Shown: positions 48,002 to 54,183 of the stretch, in pieces
Numbering within the stretch: the first letter of the stretch is position 1
Layout of the letters: the number at the start of each line of letters is the position of its first letter
NCBI GenBank assembly: GCA_016235555.1
Contig: JACRKC010000081.1
Span: 21,310-85,309 of the forward strand
Length of the DNA stretch: 64,000 nucleotides
Direction: 5' to 3'
Source: Verrucomicrobiota bacterium
GTDB taxonomy: Bacteria; Verrucomicrobiota; Verrucomicrobiia; Opitutales; Opitutaceae
Notes under the pieces: generated by a model
Told to the model about the DNA's origin: nothing
The model's input: the letters and a program-made list of their open reading frames with translations, nothing else
Databases searched by the model: none
Translations under genes and position numbers: made by a program

Positions 48002-48078
48002 TGGCGGAGCCGGCGGGACTCGCACCCGCACCGGGCGGATTAAAAGTCCGCTGTGCTACTGTTAAACACCACAGCTCC
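48002..48078 (-). tRNA. tRNA-Lys(UUU)
   Basis: Acceptor GGAGCTG/CGGCTCC, G73, CCA. Stem GCGGA/TCCGC, loop CTTTTAA. T-loop TGCGAGT. D-arm GTGTTTAACAGTAGCAC. Confidence 0.9.
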
Positions 48079-48081
48079 AAG

Positions 48082-48155
48082 TGGTGCGCTCGGGGAGACT
48101 CGCACTCCCGACTCCGGACTGGCAGACCGGCGCGTTGCTCTTACGCCACGAACGC
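48082..48155 (-). tRNA. tRNA-Gly(GCC)
   Basis: Acceptor GCGTTCG/CGAGCGC, A73, CCA. Stem CCGGT/TCCGG, loop CTGCCAG. T-loop TGCGAGT. Confidence 0.9.
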
Positions 48156-48262
48156 ATGGTAAACTCGGCCCCTGCCGGGCTTGGGCCGCCGGCTGGCTTC
48201 TGATGGATCCGATAGGGCGAAGCGGACTCCGGCCTCGGATCGAGAACCGGCGCTTCCTTAAG
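48156..48262 (-). other. Unassigned stretch with CCA-like end
   Basis: Ends TTTACCA in transcription direction and holds GC-rich hairpins, but no acceptor partner or anticodon arm could be matched. Possibly a decayed tRNA. Confidence 0.3.
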
Positions 48263-48267
48263 GAAAA

Positions 48268-48344
48268 TGGCCGCCCAGACGGGAGTCGCACCCGCATCCC
48301 GCGGCTTGAAAGGCCGGGATCCTGAACTGTTAGACGACAAGGCG
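48268..48344 (-). tRNA. tRNA-Glu(UUC)
   Basis: First tRNA in transcription order. Acceptor CGCCTTG/CTGGGCG with one U-U mismatch, G73, CCA. Loop CTTTCAA. T-loop TGCGACT. D-arm region GTCTAACAGTTCAGGAT. Confidence 0.87.
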
Positions 48345-48345
48345 G

Positions 48346-48606
48346 AAAAGGAACACGCGGCCGGCATCGCCGTTTAACGCCATCAGGCGCACCGCGTGTT
48401 GGTGCAGGACCGCACTCAGGCGGTCCTGCGATTTCGCAAAAAAGAACCCACACCGTCGTCCCTCTCGGCAGACCAGGTCTGACGGATTGGACGGCCGCGG
48501 GATTTTCGTGCGGACGTTGGCTGATTGACTGGGCTCAGCGATGAAGCCGCTCACGGAATTTGGAAAAGAATGGGTTTCGGTTTCCGGAAGCGGCCCATCA
48601 GGGCAC
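48346..48606. other. Probable promoter region of the array
   Basis: No gene is seen. It contains the hairpin GCAGGACCGC/GCGGTCCTGC at 48403-48428. The array must start at or above 48345 on the minus strand, but no -35/-10 pair could be fixed by eye. Confidence 0.35.
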
Positions 48607-48760
48607 AAAAAAACCCACTTCCGGGCGGAAGTGGGCCTGTCTGAGGTTACGATGGTCCTCGCGTCAGGTAGATCCACTTCCGGTCAGGGCTGCGTAATCG
48701 GGTCGATTAAGACCCGGTTCGCTATGCATCCTGGATTTCGTCGCTGGCGGACAGATGACC
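48607..48760 (-). ncRNA. Candidate small RNA with intrinsic terminator
   Basis: On the minus strand CCCACTTCC-GCCC-GGAAGTGGG is followed by seven T residues, a strong terminator. Upstream lies another hairpin, CGGGTC-TTAATC-GACCCG. No coding frame leads into it, so a short RNA ending about 48607 is likely; its 5' end is undefined. Confidence 0.45.
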
Positions 48761-48995
48761 GCGCACAACGACTGCCATCCGGTTAGCCGGAGGCTGGAGA
48801 GTTGTATGAATTGCGCGGTTTTCATGGGAAGGTGCGGAGAGACGGTTGAGTTGGTAAGGAGTTACAACGGATGGTTCCGGAGGAAATTCAAGGGGGCGGC
48901 GAAAGATTTTTTCGTTGGGCGGAGATTGGTCAAGTGACGGCGGCAAGAATAGCGGAAGCCGGGAAGCCTTGCCATGCACGATTCGACAGCATACC

Positions 48996-49009
48996 TGACT
49001 TCTTAGTCA
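48996..49009 (+). promoter_or_regulatory. Dyad TGACT-N4-AGTCA at the LysR start
   Basis: The dyad overlaps the first base of the ATG. Wider match ATACCTGACT-N3-TAGTCAT is shared with 39857-39876. It fits autoregulation by the LysR-type protein. Confidence 0.6.
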
Positions 49010-49917
49010 TGTTTGAATCCCTCTTTTCCGAACGCGGCCTCTCGCTGGACCGCCTGAAGGTTTTGATCGAGGTGCACGACGCCGGCAGCATCGCGCAGGC
49101 GGCCCCGGGCGACCCGGTGCGCCAGAGCCAATACAGCCGGCAATTGCGCGAGCTTTCTGAGTTCTTCGGCTGCGAGGTCGCCCAGCGGCGGGGAAAAATC
49201 CTCAAGCTCACCCCGCAGGGCGAGCGGCTCGCCGAATTGGCGCGGGAGCACCTGCGCTCACTCGATGATTTTCGCGCGGAGTGTCGCGCAGAAAGCACGG
49301 TCTTTTCCATCGGCGCGGGCGACAGCCTGATTCAGTGGCTCGTGATCCCAAGACTCGGACCCATCCTCACGAAATTCCCCCACACGCACTTCGCCACCTC
49401 CAACCTGCGCACGAATGAAATCGTCCAGCAACTCACGGACGGACGCCTCGATTTTGGCATCATCCGCAAGAACGCGGTGGCGCCAGGGTTGAAGTCCGTT
49501 TCGCTTGGCATGGTCACCTACGTTGTGCTCGTTCCTGATGAACTGATGCCGCGAAAGAAAAAACTTACGCTTAAGATTGTCCTTAATGAACTACCCCTCG
49601 CCACGCAGACCACAGATGGCCAGTTCACGGCTGGACTGAGAGAGATTGCGAAGACCATAGGGGCCGGGATCTCTCCTGCGTTATCATGTCAATCGTTTCC
49701 GCAGACTCTGGCCGCCGTGAGGACGGGCCGCTTCGCGACTATCGTCCCCGCAATGGCAGTCCGCGAACTTGCGGCAGGTGCAGTGCACAAGCTGACGGGC
49801 GACGAACTCCGCCCCTTGGCCCGCGAGGCTATGCTCGCTTGGAACCCCAGACTCGTGCGCGTTAGACCCAACGCAGCGAAACTGAGCATGGCTTTGCACG
49901 CTGCATTGAGAATGTAG
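49009..49917 (+). CDS. LysR-family transcriptional regulator
   Basis: 302 residues. N-terminal winged helix-turn-helix (LDRLKVLIEVHDAGSIAQAA then QSQYSRQLRELSEFFGCEVA), followed by a substrate-binding-like effector domain with TDGRLDFGIIRKNA. It closes the right side of the RNA island and is the only plus-strand intact gene in it. The dyad at its start recurs upstream of the coiled-coil gene next to rtcB, suggesting it controls both ends of the island. The frame is open to 48871, but the ATG at 49009 places the HTH correctly. Confidence 0.85.
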   Translation: MFESLFSERGLSLDRLKVLIEVHDAGSIAQAAPGDPVRQSQYSRQLRELSEFFGCEVAQRRGKILKLTPQGERLAELAREHLRSLDDFRAECRAESTVFSIGAGDSLIQWLVIPRLGPILTKFPHTHFATSNLRTNEIVQQLTDGRLDFGIIRKNAVAPGLKSVSLGMVTYVVLVPDELMPRKKKLTLKIVLNELPLATQTTDGQFTAGLREIAKTIGAGISPALSCQSFPQTLAAVRTGRFATIVPAMAVRELAAGAVHKLTGDELRPLAREAMLAWNPRLVRVRPNAAKLSMALHAALRM

Positions 49918-50023
49918 GTTGGCTGGCCGGTGTCAGGAATCCCATGTCGATGGCGATCTTCTGAGGGCTACGGCGCCGCGAACGTTTTCCTGGGGGCGGA
50001 TGCAGCGGTTCAGCTGTCCCGAC

Positions 50024-50138
50024 CGAACCAAGCGTATTTCTCAATTCGCCGGTTTTTCAGAACCGAGCGTAGTTCTCGAATTCACCACTCGCCTCCTTGG
50101 TGGCGGACCCATCGGCGAAACCGAGCGTAAATCTTCGC
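50024..50138. repeat. Right-flank cluster of AACCGAGCGTA(N)TTCT motifs
   Basis: GAACCAAGCGTATTTCTC, GAACCGAGCGTAGTTCTC and GAAACCGAGCGTAAATCTTC occur in 115 bp. The same motif is at 37081-37146 in opposite orientation. The surrounding 329 bp gap 49918-50246 has no other gene. Confidence 0.55.
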
Positions 50139-50246
50139 GCATGGGAGCTGCGGGAGGCGACCGCGCAGCCGGATACGCAATGGCCCCGGGCGGCGCTTCG
50201 GTTGTTTCCCTTGGCAGCCGGGCGGCGGCCACCAAGTGTGCCCGCC

Positions 50247-51353
50247 ATGGCCGCCCCGAAACCCAAACCAGTCGGCAACGAACTTGCCGCGGACTTGCGC
50301 TCGCTTGTGCCGGCGGGGACCAGGTGCGAGTTCGCGCCCGGGCAGGTCATTTTCTCCGCCGGCGATCTGGGCGACGGTTGCTACCTCGTCGTCTCGGGTC
50401 GCGTGCAAATTTCCGCCATCGTCGGCGCCGGGGAGTCGCGCGTGCTCGCCTCCATCGGGCCGGGAGATTTCTTCGGCGAGATGGCCGTGGTGGACGATGC
50501 GCCGCGCTCCGCCACCGCCACCGCGGAAGTGGCCACGCGCACGCTGTTCGTCCGTCGCGAGAAGCTGCTCCAACTCCTCGAACGCCAACCCCGGCTCGCC
50601 CTCCGGATCATCCGCGAGTTCAGCACGCGCATGCGCAACCTGAACCGGAAATACCTCGACGAGATCATGCAAGCCGAGCGGCTCGCGATGGTCGGCCGGT
50701 TTGCGACCACCATCGTGCATGACTTCAAGGGCCCGCTCGCCATCATCGGCCTCGCCACCGACCTCGCGTGCGCGCGCGGCACGCGGCTGGCGCAACGCCG
50801 CCAGATGCGGACCATGGTCGCGAAGCAGAGCGAACGCATGAAGACGATGCTGCAGGAGCTGATCGACTACACGCGGCCCGGCGGCCAACGGCCGAAGCTG
50901 CGGCCGATGCCCTTCGCCACCTACCTCCACTCGCTCACGGAGGAAGTGAGTCCCGAACTCGCGCAGCGCGGCGTGACCCTGGTGGTCGAAACCCCGCCGC
51001 CCACGGTCCCCGTGCGCATCGAACCGCAACGCCTCTCCCGCCTGTTCTACAACCTGCTGACCAACGCCGCCGACGAGATGCAGGACGGCGGCAAGATCAC
51101 CCTGCGCTTCAAGCGCACCGGCGGCGAACTGCAGATCGAGGTCGAGGACGACGGCGACGGCATCCCGCCGGAGTTCGCCGAGTCGCTGTTCAAGCCGTTC
51201 GCGACGCATGGCAAACCGCACGGCACCGGCCTCGGTCTCACGATCTGCCGGCGGATCGCGGAGGATCACGGCGGCCGCATCTGGGCCACGAGCACACCCG
51301 GCCGCGGCGCGACCTTCGCCTTCACCCTGCCACTCGCGCACGACCGGTCGTGA
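50247..51353 (+). CDS. Cyclic-nucleotide-binding domain histidine kinase
   Basis: 368 residues from ATG 50247. A cNMP-binding beta-roll (FAPGQVIFSAGDLGDGCYLV, then GPGDFFGEMAVVDDAPRSAT) occupies about residues 20-140. A HisKA-like helix with VHDFKGPLAIIG (phospho-acceptor His) follows, then an HATPase domain with N box LLTNAADEMQ, G1 DDGDGIPPEF and G2 GTGLGLTICRR. No membrane segment. Soluble kinase sensing a nucleotide or redox ligand; no response regulator is adjacent. Confidence 0.9.
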   Translation: MAAPKPKPVGNELAADLRSLVPAGTRCEFAPGQVIFSAGDLGDGCYLVVSGRVQISAIVGAGESRVLASIGPGDFFGEMAVVDDAPRSATATAEVATRTLFVRREKLLQLLERQPRLALRIIREFSTRMRNLNRKYLDEIMQAERLAMVGRFATTIVHDFKGPLAIIGLATDLACARGTRLAQRRQMRTMVAKQSERMKTMLQELIDYTRPGGQRPKLRPMPFATYLHSLTEEVSPELAQRGVTLVVETPPPTVPVRIEPQRLSRLFYNLLTNAADEMQDGGKITLRFKRTGGELQIEVEDDGDGIPPEFAESLFKPFATHGKPHGTGLGLTICRRIAEDHGGRIWATSTPGRGATFAFTLPLAHDRS

Positions 51354-51804
51354 CCGGTTGATCGGGCGGTAGCGGCACGCCCGCGCGGCGCGCGGCGATG
51401 AACTCGCGCAACGCGGCAAGCCCGGCGCCCACGTCGTCAAACGGCGTCGTCGTCTTTTCCATCGGACACGGCCCGTCGCCGCGGCGATTCAGAATCTGCG
51501 GCACGACTGCCGTCGCGGTGAAGGGAACCGCCCGCGAGCGCAGCAGCTTCACGGCCGACTCGCTGGCCACGCGGGTGTCGACGGCCGCGATGCCGGCGTG
51601 GACGACGATGAGCGCCACCGCCTTGCCCACGACCTTGTCGGCGAGGCTCGCGCCGCGCGCCGCCGCGCCGATCCGGTCGGTCGCCGCCAGCAACTCACGC
51701 ACGCCGTAATCGTCGCCCGTCGCGATCACGCGGCCGTCGTTCACGAGCACGAACGCCCGCTGCTCCGCGTCGAGCAGTTGGCGGGCGAGCGCGAGATCGG
51801 TCAT
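51322..51804 (-). CDS. DUF1893-family protein
   Basis: 160 residues from ATG 51804. DUF1893 pattern: ARQLLDAEQRAFVLVNDGRV, LADKVVGKAVALIVVHAGI, DTRVASESAVKLLRSRAVPF, CPMEK. The family is small, of unknown function, with conserved Asp, Lys and Cys suggesting an enzyme. The C-terminal tail overlaps the end of the histidine kinase gene by 32 bp in convergent orientation. Confidence 0.85.
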   Translation of the reverse strand: MTDLALARQLLDAEQRAFVLVNDGRVIATGDDYGVRELLAATDRIGAAARGASLADKVVGKAVALIVVHAGIAAVDTRVASESAVKLLRSRAVPFTATAVVPQILNRRGDGPCPMEKTTTPFDDVGAGLAALREFIAARRAGVPLPPDQPVTTGRARVAG

Positions 51805-52030
51805 GGCCGCGACGGTGTGGCTCCCCGCCACGGCGGTCAAGGTGGGCGGTGCGTTCCGCGCGCGGCCGCCACGGCCATGCCGGGAAGCCCGGCGCCGCTT
51901 CGGGCCGGTCGTGAACCCGGCCCGGATCGATGGCTGGGCGTAGGGCACTCATCGCGTGAAAGGGCAGGTCGGAGACCTGCCCTACCTCGGAGCCCGTCCG
52001 TCTTTCGGGGACACGAATGCAGGACAGATG

Positions 52031-53044
52031 CTACGCCATCCACGGCCGCGGCCGGCCCGCCTGGGCGACGGCTTTGAGCGCGCGATCGGCGAGGGCGGTG
52101 TTTTCAATCACTTGAAAATCGAACATCCCCACGCACAGGAAATCCGCCCCGCTGGTAAACGCCCACTGGAACGCGTTGCGCGGATGGATCGCCCCCGCCG
52201 CGAGCACTTTGAACGCGATCCACGGCTGCTTCAGCGCGCCCATGAACGCGATCGTCTCGGCGGCGTTGTTGCACCACATGTTGTCGTGCGGTTTGCCGTG
52301 GTCGGCCTTCGCGCCGTTGATCTCGTCGAACACCGCGCGATTGGCCACCGGCGTCGCCGACCAGTAGTCGTCGCGATGCAGCGTCTTCACCCAGAAATCC
52401 GGCGTGAGCCCGGCCGTCACACACTGCTTGATCGTCTCGAGGCTGTGCGCGCCGATCCCGCTCGGCACCTTTTGCTCCTGCATGAATCGCAGCAACGCGC
52501 CGATCTCGGCGACCTTGCCGTCGCGCACGAGCTGGTCGCACCGCCCGCCCTGGAGGTAGACCGCGTGCGCGCCCGCGTCGATCGACTGGCGCACGCTGTC
52601 CTTCATGTCGCCGGCCGCGCAGTCGGAGATCCACTGGATCTTCCCGCCCTCGCGATACCAATAGTCGTTGATCACACGAGAAGACGAGGGATTCGTCAGC
52701 ACGGTGTTCACGCCGCGCTGCTCCGCGAGGCGCAGCGTCGCGAAGACCTTCTCGTCGGTGTGATACGCCTTCACGAGCGGCGAAACATAGATGAGGTCGC
52801 GACTGTGCGCCCAGCCGCCGATGAGATTGCCGCCGCAGATCACGCGGCTGATTTCCAGGTTCTTGATTTTTCCCTTGGGCAACGTGAGCGGTTCGACGGA
52901 TCCACCGGGGGTGGCGGCGGATTTTTTCGGCGCGGCGATCTCGGCGCCGAGCGCTTTTTCCTCAAAGCTCTTCAACGCGACGGCGGCGCCGCCGGCCATA
53001 AGCGAATTTTGCAGAAACTTCCGGCGATTGAGGGGCGAGGGCAT
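52031..53044 (-). CDS. Tat-exported TIM-barrel protein (aldolase/reductase-like)
   Basis: 337 residues. Signal PLNRRKFLQNSLMAGGAA with twin arginines. The body reads as a TIM barrel: ISRVICGGNLIGGWAHSRDL near the start resembles aldo/keto reductase openings, and then GIGAHSLETIKQCV and FKVLAAGAIHPRNA follow. No complete aldo/keto reductase tetrad was recognised, so the catalytic type is open. Such Tat-signal proteins are common in planctomycete and verrucomicrobial genomes. Confidence 0.72.
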   Translation of the reverse strand: MPSPLNRRKFLQNSLMAGGAAVALKSFEEKALGAEIAAPKKSAATPGGSVEPLTLPKGKIKNLEISRVICGGNLIGGWAHSRDLIYVSPLVKAYHTDEKVFATLRLAEQRGVNTVLTNPSSSRVINDYWYREGGKIQWISDCAAGDMKDSVRQSIDAGAHAVYLQGGRCDQLVRDGKVAEIGALLRFMQEQKVPSGIGAHSLETIKQCVTAGLTPDFWVKTLHRDDYWSATPVANRAVFDEINGAKADHGKPHDNMWCNNAAETIAFMGALKQPWIAFKVLAAGAIHPRNAFQWAFTSGADFLCVGMFDFQVIENTALADRALKAVAQAGRPRPWMA

Positions 53045-53170
53045 GACGATTCTCCTTCCGAAACGCGGCGCATCAGGCCGCTCGCCCATGGTGGCCCGGA
53101 CCGCCACCCCTCACAATGCATGCGTTGGCCGAGGCGCCGCGGATCTTGCCGCGCCGCCCCGCCCGCCCGT

Positions 53171-53761
53171 TCAAGCCGCGACCGGCCCGCCGCCGCCGGG
53201 GCTCGGCGGGTAAAAGCGCAGCGCGAGCCAGTTGATCAGCACGAGCACCGCCACACCGGGCAGCGCCATCATCACGCTCGACGAGGCCCAGGCGAACACC
53301 GGCCGCCCGCCGTTGAGTTCCGGGAACAGCCCGACCAGCGCCATCGACGCCGCGATGCCGAGGAAATATGCCGGCGCGGCGAGATACCACCGCGGACCGA
53401 ACCGCACGATCCCCGCGCGCACGACCGCCACGAACACGAGCAACTGCACCATCATCACCACGGCCCCGCGCGGGGCCGGATGCGTGGTGAGCAGCCAGTT
53501 CAACCACGGGGCCGCAACCGCGACCGCTACCGCCGACCGCGTGCGCCCCAGCAACGCTCCCAGCAACGGCGCATAGAACATCGGCAGCAGCCGCGGCCCG
53601 AGCCGCGCATCCTCCGGCACCGGCAGCAGGTGGATCATGAACGGAAACAACAGCGACAACACGAGCAGCACGCCGATCTCCGTCGCCAGCGAGGCCGTCA
53701 AAAACCGCGGCACTGAGCCCGTGGCGGGCGCGCTGAGCGTGGCGATCGAGGAGGTGCGCAT
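53171..53761 (-). CDS. Integral membrane protein of unknown function
   Basis: 196 residues with about five hydrophobic helices (EIGVLLVLSLLFPFMIHLLP, YAPLLGALLGRTRSAVAVAV, GAVVMMVQLLVFVAVVRAGI and others). Helix content and size resemble ECF-transporter S components, but no specific motif supports this. Not recognised. Confidence 0.65.
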   Translation of the reverse strand: MRTSSIATLSAPATGSVPRFLTASLATEIGVLLVLSLLFPFMIHLLPVPEDARLGPRLLPMFYAPLLGALLGRTRSAVAVAVAAPWLNWLLTTHPAPRGAVVMMVQLLVFVAVVRAGIVRFGPRWYLAAPAYFLGIAASMALVGLFPELNGGRPVFAWASSSVMMALPGVAVLVLINWLALRFYPPSPGGGGPVAA

Positions 53762-53871
53762 ACGACGAGGGCGGAGAGGACCAACGCTCCACGATTCCGC
53801 CCGGGCGCCAAATCAAAAAATGCCGCCGCTGTTTCGCCGGGAGCATCACACTTTCCCGCAGTAAGCCGAAC

Positions 53872-53952
53872 GGTGGGCCGGCCGCTCCGCGGGCGGCCAG
53901 GAGCGGGCGGGAATCGCCGCACACTGGCCGGGCGCGGAGCGCCCGACCCACC
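53872..53952. repeat. Palindromic element R5, copy 2
   Basis: GGTGGGCCGGCCGCTCCGCG left, CGCGGAGCGCCCGACCCACC right. It is part of a gene-free stretch 53762-54183 that also holds element R10. Confidence 0.75.
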
Positions 53953-54003
53953 TCTGCGCAGACTGTGTGAAAACCCGGCGGCATTCGTTCAGCCGCGCGA
54001 AGT

Positions 54004-54073
54004 GTAGCGGAAACCGTGAGGTTTTCGCGGGATTTGGCCCGCGTTCGGGCGAAAAGCTCACGCTTTCCGCTAC
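54004..54073. repeat. Palindromic element R10
   Basis: GTAGCGGAAACCGTGAGGTT left, AAGCTCACGCTTTCCGCTAC right. Confidence 0.7.
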
Positions 54074-54183
54074 GACCGTCGCGTTCTCACCCAGTCTGTG
54101 CGGTGCGGGCCCATCGCAAAAACGCGAGACGCGCCCTGAATTGCCTTCCGCTGTCCGCGGCCGGCGCGTTTCATCCGGGCGCC

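Noticed and set aside
41953..48344. Many 60-250 codon open frames through the tRNA array, on both strands
   Set aside because: They run across acceptor stems, anticodon arms and CCA ends of folded tRNAs, have no ribosome-binding sites, and consist of Arg/Pro/Ser-rich shadow sequence.
37517..49917. Prophage carrying the tRNA cluster
   Set aside because: No capsid, tail, terminase, integrase or lysis gene is present; tRNA number alone is not enough.
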